From contig NC_013132.1 of NCBI RefSeq assembly GCF_000024005.1, positions 248,001 through 312,000 of the forward strand: a stretch of 64,000 bases of DNA, read 5' to 3'. The stretch is from Chitinophaga pinensis DSM 2588 (GTDB lineage Bacteria; Bacteroidota; Bacteroidia; Chitinophagales; Chitinophagaceae). Within the stretch, counting starts at the first letter, position 1. Each line of letters begins with the position of its first letter. The position numbers were made by a program, and so were the translations under genes. Under the pieces are notes generated by a model, which was not told the origin of the DNA, did no database searches, and saw nothing but the letters and a program-made list of their open reading frames with translations. Positions 41,798-51,278 of the stretch are shown here, piece after piece.

Positions 41798-42189
41798 GAG
41801 ATCCGGGTTTTGTTAGATGGCTAATTTAAGGTTTTAAACATTGTTACGACGCACTGACAATCAGGGACTGCTTTAACCTGGCAGCATTTTCCAAGTAAAA
41901 CTTGTAATATTATTTTAACAGCAGGGAATTAATAAGGAAAGTGGGAATAATGGCGTCAAAACACACCCTTCAGGAATGAGAACAGACTTATTAAAACGGC
42001 TTCAAGAGAAAGTAAAAGGATTATTACGGCATGTGAAAATAATACAGGAGCACAGGATTACGATAAAAAAGGAATGACGGGCATTTGACTGCACATTCTC
42101 AGTCACCCGTCATTTCTAATATACGATATTCAAAGATGAAAAATCGATAATATTATCATTCAACTTATCTTGTCGAAGACTTTCAGTTA
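41798..42189. other. Intergenic stretch with terminator for the next gene
   Basis: The stretch has no firmly supported gene. A strong hairpin at 42073-42114 (AATGACGGG with CCCGTCATT, inner TTGACTG/CAGTCA) is followed on the minus strand by CCTTTTTT. It is the likely terminator of the beta-barrel gene at 42190. A 33-codon plus-strand frame at 41976-42077 ends in this hairpin but has little other support. Confidence 0.55.
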
Positions 42190-42984
42190 TCAGAAGTTCT
42201 TCTCGTATTTCCGATGATAACGCACTGCTTTTTCCTTCACATGCTTGTGAATATTATGCCCGTGAAAGTCATAACTGAGCGTCACGAAAAACAGCTTGGC
42301 GTCCAGGTTCTGGTAAGGATAAGTAGCCCCACTACTGTTGCCGGTTTCCTTATATTCCTTGTTAAAGAAATTATCAGGATAGTACTGTACTTTCAGTCCG
42401 AAGCCCGGATGCACCCTGATACCGGCAAAGAAAGACGGCATCAGCAGGGGCGTACGGTCGCTGAACCATTCATTGAACTTCTCTTTTTTGTCGCCGTTGA
42501 TGAACTTCTTCTCTTTGTAATTGAATGCCAGATCATAAGCACCACCGGCAAAGAAGAAAAAGCCTCTTTTCAGATCGCCGATCTTTATCCCCAGCGGGAC
42601 ACCAAGTGTATATACACGTCGTTTCAGCTTTACGGAGTCTTTATCATCTTTGGTGATCAAGCCGATGTTCTTCAGATTGAGTCCTGTGAAAATACCCACA
42701 TTCCGTCCGAAGTCGTAGTTGTAATTATGCCCGATATTGAAAAAGAAAGTAAAGCGGGGCACACTGCGCACATGGTTGCCGGATTCCCGGATATCGCGTC
42801 CGAATGATAACAGGGGGCCGTCTCCACCCCAGGTGGTATAACTACGCCTGGATACGCGATGCGTATGGGAGACAGTTGCCTCGTCGATCACTTTCCGGAC
42901 GGTATCGGTATTTTCCTGGGAAAACGCGGGCAACTGCAGCATGGAAAGCAGCAGCAATGGAATAAAGTAAAGCTTACGTGTCAT
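42190..42984 (-). CDS. Putative outer-membrane beta-barrel protein
   Basis: A 264-residue secreted protein. The signal peptide ends at LPAFSQ (about 23). Alternating strands such as RFTFFFNIGHNYNYDFGRNVG and VYTLGVPLGIKIG, then FFFFAGGAYDLAFNYKEKKF, suit a small outer-membrane barrel. Its tail (HNIHKHVKEKAVRYHRKYEKNF) is basic and His-rich and may be periplasmic. The family cannot be named with certainty. It is a single-gene unit with terminator at 42073-42114. Confidence 0.65.
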   Translation of the reverse strand: MTRKLYFIPLLLLSMLQLPAFSQENTDTVRKVIDEATVSHTHRVSRRSYTTWGGDGPLLSFGRDIRESGNHVRSVPRFTFFFNIGHNYNYDFGRNVGIFTGLNLKNIGLITKDDKDSVKLKRRVYTLGVPLGIKIGDLKRGFFFFAGGAYDLAFNYKEKKFINGDKKEKFNEWFSDRTPLLMPSFFAGIRVHPGFGLKVQYYPDNFFNKEYKETGNSSGATYPYQNLDAKLFFVTLSYDFHGHNIHKHVKEKAVRYHRKYEKNF

Positions 42985-43066
42985 AGCAATCAGTCTGTTT
43001 AAATCGGGTTAAGTATAGCACAAAGACGACCGGACACGGCAAAGGTTTCAAAAAAACAGACTTTTT

Positions 43067-43486
43067 TTAGAAATCTCTGTGAGTGGCCACCCAATCGGTG
43101 ATATAGGCTGCGATATCTTCGGTACGTGTACCGGGTGGAAACAGTTTTCCGACACCTAATTCATTGAGCCGGGACATATCCGTTTCCGGTATGATGCCAC
43201 CACCGGTGAGCAATACATCATCCATCCCTTTCTCTTTCATAAGGGTCATAATACGTGGAAAAACCGTCATGTGTGCGCCGGAGAGGATGCTTACGCCAAT
43301 GGCGTCTACATCTTCCTGAAGGGCTGCGCTGACCACCATTTCAGGCGTCTGACGCAAACCGGTATAAATCACTTCCATACCGGCGTCTCTCAGGGCTGCC
43401 GCGATCACTTTCGCTCCGCGGTCATGGCCGTCAAGACCAACCTTGGCCACCAGCACGCGCACAGGACGTTGCAGGGGGTTGACCAT
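43067..43486 (-). CDS. Cobalamin (B12)-binding domain protein, methylmalonyl-CoA mutase C-terminal type
   Basis: A 139-residue protein that is just the B12-binding module. It has the DxHxxG signature in [14 protein letters not shown] (about residues 15-28), [15 protein letters not shown] and [12 protein letters not shown]. Family members are the small or C-terminal part of acyl-CoA mutases. The large subunit is not adjacent. With the epimerase at 26.5 kb it points to a methylmalonyl-CoA pathway. It starts 130 bases from glnS on the other strand. Confidence 0.88.
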   Translation of the reverse strand: MVNPLQRPVRVLVAKVGLDGHDRGAKVIAAALRDAGMEVIYTGLRQTPEMVVSAALQEDVDAIGVSILSGAHMTVFPRIMTLMKEKGMDDVLLTGGGIIPETDMSRLNELGVGKLFPPGTRTEDIAAYITDWVATHRDF

Positions 43487-43584
43487 AATTGATTTTGTTA
43501 AGTCTGTAAATATAGGTTTTTTGGTTTGTCTACCGCCGTCTCATTGCATACCTTACTATCTGAAGGGGTCTGTGGACTTTTTAC

Positions 43585-43592
43585 TACCTTTG
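43585..43592 (+). promoter_or_regulatory. -7 promoter box for glnS
   Basis: TACCTTTG matches TAnnTTTG and lies 23 bases before the glnS ATG. The -33 position is only a weak match (TGTGG). Confidence 0.5.
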
Positions 43593-43615
43593 CCGTCCGA
43601 AATATATTAAACCTT

Positions 43616-45283
43616 ATGAGTGAAGAAAGGACCCTCAATTTTCTGGAACAGATTATAGAAGAGGACATTGCCAACGGCGTCAATGACGGCAGGGTGCTTA
43701 CACGCTTCCCTCCGGAACCAAATGGCTATCTGCACATTGGTCACGCTAAATCCATCTGCCTCAACTTCGGCATCGCCCAGAAGTACAACGGTAAAACCAA
43801 CCTCCGTTTTGACGATACCAATCCCGTTACGGAGGATACTGAATATGTGGATTCCATTAAGGCCGACATACAATGGCTGGGCTTCCAATGGGCACAGGAA
43901 CTGTATGCTTCAGATTATTTCGAACAGATATACAACTTCGCAGTAAAACTGATCAATAAAGGACTGGCTTACGTAGATGACTCTACCGCTGAAGAAATCG
44001 CGGCTTCTAAAGGTACGCCGACCGAACCGGGTAAAGGCACTACCTACCGCAACCGCAGTGTAGAAGAAAACCTGGACCTCTTCGCCCGTATGCGTGCAGG
44101 AGAGTTTAAGGACGGCGAAAAGGTATTACGTGCAAAAGGAGACCTGGCTTCTCCAAACATGCACATGCGTGATCCTATCATTTATCGTATCAAACATGCG
44201 CATCACCACCGTACCGGTGACAGCTGGTGTATCTATCCGATGTATGACTTTGCCCACGGACAAAGCGACAGCATCGAAACGATCACCCATTCCATCTGTA
44301 CCCTGGAGTTTATTCCTCACCGCCCGTTGTACAACTGGTTCATCGAGCAACTGGAAATATTCCCGTCCCGCCAATATGAATTTGCCCGTCTGAACCTTAC
44401 CTATACGGTAATGAGCAAACGTAAACTTCTGCAGCTGGTGAACGAGAAACACGTCAGCGGATGGGATGACCCACGTATGCCGACCATCAGTGGTCTGCGT
44501 CGTCGTGGTTATACACCTGCAAGTATCCGCGCTTTCTGTGAACGCATTGGTATCCAGAAACGTGATAATATGATCGATGTGAGTCTGCTGGAATTCTGTA
44601 TCCGTGAGGAACTGAATAAAACAGCAAACCGCGTATTCGCAGTACTGGATCCGGTTAAACTGGTAATTACCAACTATCCTGAAGGTCAGGTAGAAGAGAT
44701 GACCGCAGAAAATAACCCGGAAGATCCAAACTCCGGTACACGTATCCTGCCTTTCAGCAATACACTGTACATCGAGCGTGAAGACTTCATGGAAGAACCG
44801 CCTAAGAAATTCTTCCGTCTTGGCCCAGGTCTGGCTGTACGACTGAAAAATGCCTACATCATCAAAGGCGAAAGCTTTGAAAAAGATGCAGATGGCAATA
44901 TCACGACTATCTATGCTACCTACCTGCCGGAAAGCAAAAGCGGTGGCGATACCAGCGGTCTGACCGTAAAAGGAACGATCCACTGGGTAAGTGCAGCACA
45001 TGCAGCTACAGCTGAAGTAAGACTGTACGACCGCCTGTTTAAAGTGGAAGATCCAGGTAATGAAGAAGGTGATTTCAAATCTTATATCAACCCTGATTCC
45101 CTGCAGGTCATTTCAAAGGCTTATGTTGAGCCAAGTCTGCTGAATGCTAAACCAGGCGAACGCTTCCAGTTCCTGCGCAAAGGCTATTTCGCTGCAGATG
45201 CTGACAGCACTCCTGATAACGTAGTATTCAACCGCACAGTGACACTGAAAGATGCCTGGGCGAAGGAAGCTAAGAAAGGATAA
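43616..45283 (+). CDS. glnS: Glutaminyl-tRNA synthetase
   Basis: The enzyme charges tRNA-Gln directly. The start at 43616 ([17 protein letters not shown]) gives 555 residues, the usual size, and the 30-residue extension upstream is rejected because it covers the promoter. Class I signatures are [15 protein letters not shown] (about residues 31-45, HIGH motif) and VMSKRKL (about 265, KMSKR-like). The C-terminal anticodon-binding beta-barrels contain [20 protein letters not shown] terminator of about 18 bp follows. gltX lies opposite. Confidence 0.96.
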   Translation: MSEERTLNFLEQIIEEDIANGVNDGRVLTRFPPEPNGYLHIGHAKSICLNFGIAQKYNGKTNLRFDDTNPVTEDTEYVDSIKADIQWLGFQWAQELYASDYFEQIYNFAVKLINKGLAYVDDSTAEEIAASKGTPTEPGKGTTYRNRSVEENLDLFARMRAGEFKDGEKVLRAKGDLASPNMHMRDPIIYRIKHAHHHRTGDSWCIYPMYDFAHGQSDSIETITHSICTLEFIPHRPLYNWFIEQLEIFPSRQYEFARLNLTYTVMSKRKLLQLVNEKHVSGWDDPRMPTISGLRRRGYTPASIRAFCERIGIQKRDNMIDVSLLEFCIREELNKTANRVFAVLDPVKLVITNYPEGQVEEMTAENNPEDPNSGTRILPFSNTLYIEREDFMEEPPKKFFRLGPGLAVRLKNAYIIKGESFEKDADGNITTIYATYLPESKSGGDTSGLTVKGTIHWVSAAHAATAEVRLYDRLFKVEDPGNEEGDFKSYINPDSLQVISKAYVEPSLLNAKPGERFQFLRKGYFAADADSTPDNVVFNRTVTLKDAWAKEAKKG

Positions 45284-45299
45284 TCCGATATTTCAGATA

Positions 45300-45340
45300 A
45301 AAGAAAAGGAGAGGTACAATACCTCTCCTTTTTCTTTTAT
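45300..45340. terminator. Bidirectional terminator between glnS and gltX
   Basis: AAAAGAAAAGGAGAGGTA (45300-45317) pairs with the segment at 45321-45340 over a 3-base loop. Both genes converge on it. Confidence 0.85.
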
Positions 45341-45361
45341 CTGAAAATATCAACAGTCATC

Positions 45362-46894
45362 TTATGCATTGATCGCATCCAGTCCTCTCATGATCCTTGC
45401 AATGGTTTCATGTTTACCAAGGGTTTCTGCGATATTGAATACCGGCGGACCGAACTTACCACCACACAGCATGATACGAAATGGCAGCTGTAATTCGCCT
45501 GGTTTGATATTCATAGAACCAGCCAGCGTTTTGAAGCTTTCTTCTAATGAAGTAGCCGAGAAATCAGACAATCCTTCTACGATAGAAGCCCAGTCACGGA
45601 AGAACTGTGTTTTATCTGCATTCCATTTAGGTTTCACCGCAGCAATATCGAATGTTTCAGGCGCCTGGAAGAAGAAGAAAGCATGATCCCAGATATCATT
45701 CACGAAATCACAACGCTCTTTTACGAGACCTGCGATTGTCGCTACGTATTCAGGAGATGCGTTGACATTCTTTTCTTTCAGTACCGGCATAAACAGTTCT
45801 GCCAGACGGTTATTATCTGCATGCAACAGGTACTGGTGGTTGAACCATTTTGCTTTTTCGAAATCGAATTTAGCGCCTGCTTTGTGTACACGATCCAGAG
45901 AGAAACGGGCGATCAGTTCGTCCATTGTAAATATCTCCTGACCGGAACCGTCGTTCCAACCCAGCATAGCCAGCATATTCACAAATGCCTCCGGCAGGAA
46001 ACCTTTCTCACGGAAACCGGTGGTCATGTCACCTGTCTTAGGATCCGCCCAGTTCATCGCATATACCGGGAAACCCAGGCGATCGCCGTCACGTTTACTC
46101 AGTTTACCGTTACCGTCAGGTTTCAGGATCAGTGGCAGGTGCGCCCAGTTAGGCATCTGAGCTTCCCATCCCAGGTATTTCCACAGCAACAGGTGTACTG
46201 GCGCTGAAGGCAGCCATTCTTCGCCACGGAAAGCGTGCGTGATCTTCATGAGATAATCATCTACTACCACAGCCAGGTGATAGGTCGGCATACCATCTGC
46301 TTTCAGCAGTACTTTATCATCGACAGTGCTGGTATTGAATTGTACATGACCGCGGATCATGTCGGTAAACCCAACTTCTTCACCCTGTGGCATTTTAATA
46401 CGGATGACATGCGGCGTCCCTTTTTCCAGGAGTGCCGCTGTTTCTTCTGCTGACAGACTGATAGAATTACGCATCTGCTGACGGGCAGCAGCATTATACT
46501 GAGGAGAAGGATTATGCTCGGTCTTCAGTCTGCTACGCATTTCTTCCAGTTCTTCCGGTGTGTCAAACGCATAGTAGGCGTGACCAGCTGCTACCAGCTG
46601 TTCTGCATACTGACGGTATTGTGCTTTACGTTCGCTCTGGCGGTAAGGGGCATAAGGGCCACCTACATGCGGACCTTCATCCGCATTCAGACCACACCAG
46701 CGCAGACATTCTATGATATATTCCTCCGCGCCCGGTACATAACGGGTCTGGTCAGTATCTTCTATACGAAGCACAAATTCACCATTGTGCTGCTTTGCAA
46801 ATAAATAGTTGAATAAAACCGTGCGTACACCTCCGAGGTGCAGGCCACCTGTTGGACTGGGCGCAAAGCGTACCCTTACTTTCTGATGTTGCAT
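45362..46894 (-). CDS. gltX: Glutamyl-tRNA synthetase
   Basis: GltX charges tRNA-Glu. The 510-residue protein carries the class I motifs APSPTGGLHLGGVRT (about residues 11-25, HIGH variant HLGG) and KLSKRDGDRLGF (about 260-271). The catalytic domain and a C-terminal anticodon-binding domain are both present. Whether it discriminates from GlnRS cannot be judged beyond the two neighbouring genes, but the presence of both suggests direct Gln charging. It is divergent from a polysaccharide deacetylase gene with a 53-base spacer. Confidence 0.96.
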   Translation of the reverse strand: MQHQKVRVRFAPSPTGGLHLGGVRTVLFNYLFAKQHNGEFVLRIEDTDQTRYVPGAEEYIIECLRWCGLNADEGPHVGGPYAPYRQSERKAQYRQYAEQLVAAGHAYYAFDTPEELEEMRSRLKTEHNPSPQYNAAARQQMRNSISLSAEETAALLEKGTPHVIRIKMPQGEEVGFTDMIRGHVQFNTSTVDDKVLLKADGMPTYHLAVVVDDYLMKITHAFRGEEWLPSAPVHLLLWKYLGWEAQMPNWAHLPLILKPDGNGKLSKRDGDRLGFPVYAMNWADPKTGDMTTGFREKGFLPEAFVNMLAMLGWNDGSGQEIFTMDELIARFSLDRVHKAGAKFDFEKAKWFNHQYLLHADNNRLAELFMPVLKEKNVNASPEYVATIAGLVKERCDFVNDIWDHAFFFFQAPETFDIAAVKPKWNADKTQFFRDWASIVEGLSDFSATSLEESFKTLAGSMNIKPGELQLPFRIMLCGGKFGPPVFNIAETLGKHETIARIMRGLDAINA

Positions 46895-46947
46895 GCCGCA
46901 AAGGTAAAGAAAGATTTAGCTACCTTTATTTTTCAATCGCGACATCC

Positions 46948-47574
46948 ATGTTTTATCTTACGAAAACACCTGGGCTGCTGAAAGCACTGTATAAAAACTG
47001 CACCTGGAACTTTTCCCCGGCCAGGCCATCTGTATACCTCACGTTTGATGACGGCCCTCACCCGGTGGCGACTCCCTTTGTACTGGAACAACTCCGTAAA
47101 TACGAGGCGAAAGCAACGTTTTTCTGTATAGGGAAAAACGTTATTGAGTATCCGGATATCTATCAACAGATCCTGGAAGAAGGCCATCATATCGGCAATC
47201 ATACCCATAACCACCTGAACGGCTGGAAAACCGGGACGGATAAATACATGGAGAATATTCTCGAAGCCCGTAAATACATCAGTTCCCCCTTATTCCGTCC
47301 GCCTTATGGCAGGATCACTCCATTCCAGGTAAAACACCTGAAGAAGCTGATCCCTAATGCACAAGTGATCATGTGGGATGTATTAAGCGCTGATTTTGAT
47401 ACAGAAAAGAGCGGAGAGGACTGCGTACAGAATGTGGTGTTTAAGGCGAAACCAGGGTCTATTATTGTGTTTCACGACAGCACAAAAGCCTGGGACCGGC
47501 TGGAATATGCCTTACCCAGAGTACTGGAATACTTTCGCAAGGAGAAATTGAATATGGAAGCAATCCCTTATTAA
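46948..47574 (+). CDS. Polysaccharide deacetylase (NodB-type)
   Basis: The ATG at 46948 gives 208 residues. The frame upstream overlaps gltX and is rejected. The NodB domain has SVYLTFDDGPHPVATPFV (about residues 28-45, with catalytic Asp-Asp), EGHHIGNHTHNH (metal His, about 79-90), RPPYGRITPFQ and MWDVLSADFD, ending with FHDSTKAWDRLEYALP. It is probably an N-deacetylase for peptidoglycan or another sugar polymer. No signal peptide is clear. An 8-base TACCTTTA in the spacer is near-consensus for a promoter. Confidence 0.9.
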   Translation: MFYLTKTPGLLKALYKNCTWNFSPARPSVYLTFDDGPHPVATPFVLEQLRKYEAKATFFCIGKNVIEYPDIYQQILEEGHHIGNHTHNHLNGWKTGTDKYMENILEARKYISSPLFRPPYGRITPFQVKHLKKLIPNAQVIMWDVLSADFDTEKSGEDCVQNVVFKAKPGSIIVFHDSTKAWDRLEYALPRVLEYFRKEKLNMEAIPY

Positions 47575-47580
47575 AATACA

Positions 47581-47607
47581 AAAGCCCGGGCGACAAACCC
47601 GGGCTTT
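47581..47607 (+). terminator. Terminator after the deacetylase gene
   Basis: AAAGCCCGGG pairs perfectly with CCCGGGCTTT around a 7-base loop, followed by two Ts (AAAA also lies before it). It can serve the converging lipoprotein gene too. Confidence 0.78.
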
Positions 47608-47627
47608 TTCATGAATTATTATTGCTA

Positions 47628-48515
47628 TTATTTAGGCAATTTAATGCTTTTCACTTTATCACCCAGGTCGATGCTGGCTGAGTCATCACACACACCATTA
47701 CCATAGTTTACATTCGCAGAGATATTACCTACTGTAACCAGGGCTTTACCTTTGCTGAACCATGGGCATTCGATCCTTCTTTCCAGTGCATCTGCCTCAC
47801 CAACGGTGATTGCAGCGGCGGTACCATTCGGATAGATCAGGGAATCAGTACCGAAGATGCTGAAGACGTCATCTGTCACATCCAACAGGGTACTTAAACC
47901 GTCAGTCTGTTTGATGGTACGGTTGCTCTTATAGCTTACTGTTACGGTATCCAGTTTCAGTACGCCATCATTGATAACAGCGCTGTATTTATATTCGCTG
48001 TTGGAGCTCAGGTTGGTGATCACCTTAGTACCCTGTACAGCAATACCGTTTACAGTATAGCTCAGTGGTTTGATAGTGATCGTTGCATTTGGATAATAGA
48101 AGAAGTTAGAATAAGTTACCTGGATATTTCCTGCACGTACACGGCCAGTAGCATCAGCGCATTGAGCACCAAACTTGATCAGCATCACTTTAGGCCACTG
48201 ACCGGCGCTTACGTCGTCGATTTCAGCGACTGCACAGCTACCCAGTTTAGCAGTCAGATCAATATTTGCCTTACGGCCGCCAGCCTGGTTCATACCATTT
48301 TTAGCACCTACTTCCAGCGCAATACCGAAGAGGTCATCATATATTCCACTAACGATCGCCTGATCGGCAGCAGCATTAATTGTAAGATTATCAGCCTGGT
48401 TCGCATTCGGACTAGCTGATTCAGTTGATTTTGAGCAGGCAAAAAAGCAGGTTACCACTAATACCAGGATAATTACTCCTGCGAAGATACGGTTAAAGCA
48501 AAAATAGCTTTTCAT
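47628..48515 (-). CDS. Hypothetical lipoprotein
   Basis: A 295-residue protein with lipoprotein signal ending LVVTCFFAC (Cys 27), then a Ser/Asn-rich linker and repeated beta-rich segments (LPSYTVNGIAVQGTKVITNL-like). It resembles a family of Bacteroidota surface lipoproteins without assigned function. Two Cys pairs (SCAVAEI, FGAQC; ECPWF, GVCDD) could form disulfides. No partner genes are seen nearby. The family is not recognised with certainty. Confidence 0.7.
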   Translation of the reverse strand: MKSYFCFNRIFAGVIILVLVVTCFFACSKSTESASPNANQADNLTINAAADQAIVSGIYDDLFGIALEVGAKNGMNQAGGRKANIDLTAKLGSCAVAEIDDVSAGQWPKVMLIKFGAQCADATGRVRAGNIQVTYSNFFYYPNATITIKPLSYTVNGIAVQGTKVITNLSSNSEYKYSAVINDGVLKLDTVTVSYKSNRTIKQTDGLSTLLDVTDDVFSIFGTDSLIYPNGTAAAITVGEADALERRIECPWFSKGKALVTVGNISANVNYGNGVCDDSASIDLGDKVKSIKLPK

Positions 48516-48638
48516 AGAATAAGTATAGTTTTAAATGAGGTCTTTCGGCTGTACTTTTGTACAGCACTTACTGAAATATAAATATTATACAAATGTAATA
48601 TTTTTAGTAATTGAATAAAAAAATTTAATATTTTATAG

Positions 48639-49409
48639 ATGAATTGGATAGATACGCACGCCCATTTATATGGAGAGGATTTTTCGGATGACAGAACAGC
48701 GGTAGTAGAGCGGGCGCTGGCAGCAGGCGTAGAGCGATTATACCTGCCTAATATCGATAGTAGTTCGATAGCCGGTATGCTGGCGCTGGAAACGGAATTC
48801 CCTGACAAGTGTTTCGCCATGATGGGGGTACATCCCTGCTATGTGAATGAGAACGTAGATCAGGAGCTGGGGATCATAAAAGATTGGTTAGCAAAGCGTC
48901 CGTTCAAAGCTATCGGAGAGATAGGGCTGGATTTCTACTGGGATAAGACACACGTTGAACAACAATATAAAGCCTTCCGCACACAGCTGGAACTGGCGCG
49001 TGAGTATAGTCTGCCGGTTGCCATTCACAGCCGTGAAAGCACCCGGGAATGTATTGACGAAGTAAAGGCATTACAGGATGGCCGGCTCTCCGGTGTGTTC
49101 CATTGCTTCTCCGGCACCCTGGAAGAGGCGAAAGAGATCATCGACCTTGGTTTCTATCTTGGCATCGGTGGCGTAGTCACATTCAAAAAATCGGGGCTGG
49201 ATAAGATCCTGGAAGAGATAGACCTTGCAAACGTAGTACTGGAAACGGATGCGCCTTACCTGGCCCCCGTACCCTACCGTGGTAAAAGGAATGAGAGTGC
49301 ATACATTCCGCTGATCGGTGAAAAGATTGCAGATGTAAAAAATCTAAAAATAGCCGACGTAGCTGCTATTACGACAAACAACGCCCTCAAATTATTCAAA
49401 ATGCTTTAA
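48639..49409 (+). CDS. tatD: TatD-family metal-dependent hydrolase
   Basis: A 256-residue TIM-barrel deoxyribonuclease of the TatD family. Metal ligands are visible: HxH in WIDTHAHLYGEDF (about residues 4-16), Glu in AIGEIGLDFYWD (about 92-103), His in PVAIHSRES and FHCFSGTL, and Asp in VLETDAPYLAPVPYRGKRNE (about 202-221). This is the normal size. It lies 45 bases before an asparaginase gene in the same direction, with a TACATTTG box between them. Confidence 0.93.
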   Translation: MNWIDTHAHLYGEDFSDDRTAVVERALAAGVERLYLPNIDSSSIAGMLALETEFPDKCFAMMGVHPCYVNENVDQELGIIKDWLAKRPFKAIGEIGLDFYWDKTHVEQQYKAFRTQLELAREYSLPVAIHSRESTRECIDEVKALQDGRLSGVFHCFSGTLEEAKEIIDLGFYLGIGGVVTFKKSGLDKILEEIDLANVVLETDAPYLAPVPYRGKRNESAYIPLIGEKIADVKNLKIADVAAITTNNALKLFKML

Positions 49410-49421
49410 CCTTTTAGGCGG

Positions 49422-49429
49422 TACATTTG
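49422..49429 (+). promoter_or_regulatory. Possible -7 promoter box before the asparaginase gene
   Basis: TACATTTG is an exact TAnnTTTG match, 26 bases before the ATG. The -33 element is not clear, so the gene may also be transcribed from tatD. Confidence 0.4.
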
Positions 49430-49454
49430 CAGGCAATTTGGAACAGCAGCATCA

Positions 49455-50498
49455 ATGAGTAAAATCCTGATTATTTATACAGGGGGCACCGTTGGGATGA
49501 TCTACGACGAGAAAACCAAAGCCTTGCGTCCTATCGGTTTTAATGAAATACGTAACAATCTTCCGGAACTATACCGTATGGGGATTGATTTTTACGTATA
49601 CGCTTTTAATCCGCCTATCGATTCTTCCGACATGCAACCCGAAATATGGGTGGAACTGGCATCTATTATCGAAGACCGCTACGACCGGTATGATGGATTT
49701 GTCATCCTCCATGGCTCCGATACAATGTCCTTCACCGCTTCAGCACTGAGCTTCATGCTGGAAAATCTCTCCAAACCTGTCATCTTAACCGGTTCGCAGT
49801 TGCCTATCGGGAAGATCCGTACAGACGCCAAGGAGAATATTATCACCGCTATGGAGATCGCTGCTACCCGTCATAACGGACAGGTAGTTGTGCCGGAAGT
49901 ATGTATCTATTTTGACTTCGCGCTCTTCCGTGGTAACAGGTCCAAGAAATATAACGCAGAGAAATTCGAAGCGTTCTATTCCATGAACTATCCGCCACTG
50001 GCTGAAGCAGGCATCGACATCAAATACAAAACACAGTTTGTATTGCCTTGTCCTGATAAGCCGCTCAAAGTACATAAACACCTGGACGACAATGTCACCG
50101 TACTGAAAATGTTCCCGGGTATCACCCGTAAAGCAGTAGAGGCTATCTTAAATGTAAGCGGCCTCCGGGGTGTAATCATGGAGACCTTCGGTAGCGGTAA
50201 TACCAATACACAACCCTGGTTTATCGAATGTCTGAAAAAGGCAATAGAGAAAGGAGTGATCATTGTGGATATCACCCAATGTGACGGTGGATCGGTAGAA
50301 CTGGGTAAATATGAAACCAGTCAGCCACTACAGCAGATCGGTGTGATCAGTGGTCATGATATGACCTTTGAAGCTGCGATCACCAAACTGATGTTCGTAC
50401 TGGGACAAGACCTCGATCCGGCTTCTACAAAAGCAATGATCGAAACCTCTCTGAGAGGGGAGTTGACGGCTAATACCAACGACTGGGAATCGATTTAA
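49455..50498 (+). CDS. ansA: Type I L-asparaginase
   Basis: Hydrolyses asparagine to aspartate and ammonia in the cytoplasm. The 347-residue protein has the catalytic Thr in IYTGGTVGMIYDE (about residues 6-18), the second Thr-Asp in VILHGSDTMSFTASALSFM (about 79-97, where GSDTM is typical) and a Lys at about 168. No signal peptide is seen, consistent with the cytoplasmic type. It follows tatD and precedes a tRNA-Ser gene. The transcript boundary is unclear. Confidence 0.92.
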   Translation: MSKILIIYTGGTVGMIYDEKTKALRPIGFNEIRNNLPELYRMGIDFYVYAFNPPIDSSDMQPEIWVELASIIEDRYDRYDGFVILHGSDTMSFTASALSFMLENLSKPVILTGSQLPIGKIRTDAKENIITAMEIAATRHNGQVVVPEVCIYFDFALFRGNRSKKYNAEKFEAFYSMNYPPLAEAGIDIKYKTQFVLPCPDKPLKVHKHLDDNVTVLKMFPGITRKAVEAILNVSGLRGVIMETFGSGNTNTQPWFIECLKKAIEKGVIIVDITQCDGGSVELGKYETSQPLQQIGVISGHDMTFEAAITKLMFVLGQDLDPASTKAMIETSLRGELTANTNDWESI

Positions 50499-50505
50499 AT
50501 TTTAT

Positions 50506-50536
50506 TTTGGTAATCTGGTATAAATAGCTACCTTTG
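50506..50536 (+). promoter_or_regulatory. Bacteroidota-type promoter for tRNA-Ser
   Basis: TTTG (50506-50509) and TACCTTTG (50529-50536) with 19 bases between is a near-perfect consensus, 30 bases before the tRNA. It is evidence that this consensus is used in this genome. Confidence 0.75.
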
Positions 50537-50565
50537 CCATCCTGAAATAAAAATTCAACCTACTC

Positions 50566-50652
50566 GGAGAAGTGCAGGAGTGGTTGAACTGGCACGCCTG
50601 GAAAGTGTGTAAACTCGAAAGGGTTTCAAGGGTTCGAATCCCTTCTTCTCCG
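50566..50652 (+). tRNA. tRNA-Ser (anticodon GGA)
   Basis: An 87-base cloverleaf with acceptor GGAGAAG against CTTCTCC, discriminator G, anticodon stem CACGC/GTGTG with loop CTGGAAA (GGA), and a long variable arm around ACTCGAAAGGGT. T arm is AGGG with TTCGAAT. CCA is not encoded. It is expressed from its own promoter. It lies at the edge of a more accessory-looking region. Confidence 0.95.
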
Positions 50653-50893
50653 CAAGCTTTAAGCCTTCAAATCGAAAGATTTGGAGGCTTTTTGTTTTAG
50701 GGACTTTTATTGATGAATAGACCAATTGATGCTGCCTCGATAGCCCACCAAGAGGACAAGTCATCATCTATATGATTTGTACGTTTTTCGTTTTCAGGGA
50801 AATTGCCCGACAGATGGGCCATCCGTGAAAAATCATATTGACTTCCGGAGTTCGAAATGCCTCATTTGGCAGTCCCAGATGATTCCGTTGGGA

Positions 50894-51215
50894 TTATAAG
50901 AGTTTGAAGTTTTTCTCTATCTCCGGTATTGCTGAAACGCCGGACCATAGCAAGATTGGAAGAAGAGAAAGCGCTTTATCGATTGCTTCTTCAGGGTTCG
51001 GATTACTTTTTGAGCATTTTTCAAGCTGGATGGAAAAAACTTCCCGTTCCTTACTGGGTGTAAAATTTATCGAAGGTATCCTGCCTCATCTCTTTAAGAA
51101 TATAGTATTTAATCTCTCCTGCCTGTGTCCTAAACATTCCATAAATTGTTGGATTGGCCGTTTTGTCGTTGATAACAGAATTTGCTGATAGTCGCCTATT
51201 GGAGACAAATAATAT
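50894..51215 (-). pseudogene. Decayed gene, frameshifted, without N-terminus
   Basis: On the minus strand two frames read as protein-like sequence. The first, from 51215, carries SNRRLSANSVINDKTANPTI and then KYYILKEMRQDTFDKFYTQ before a stop. The second continues after a one-base shift with TPSKEREVFSIQLEKCSKSN and ends in IPEIEKNFKLL at 50894. Neither frame has a start codon of its own. The family is not recognised. Position next to tRNA-Ser suggests a remnant of an integrated element, which is inference. The flanks 50653-50893 and 51216-51278 show nothing else. Confidence 0.45.
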
Positions 51216-51278
51216 TTAAAGTAATCCGACTGGCTCGCTTTTAGCATTCTAATATATATCCTAAAATACTTCACTCAT

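Noticed and set aside
41976..42077. 33-codon plus-strand frame (MRTDLLKRLQEK) before a hairpin
   Set aside because: The T-run of the hairpin is on the minus strand and fits the gene at 42190; no other support for a plus-strand transcript.
44126..45001. 291-residue minus-strand frame inside glnS
   Set aside because: Antisense shadow of a clearly conserved tRNA synthetase.
50555..50767. Minus-strand frame reading KKGFEPLKPFRVYTLSR
   Set aside because: It is the well-known artefact antisense to tRNA-Ser, not a protein.
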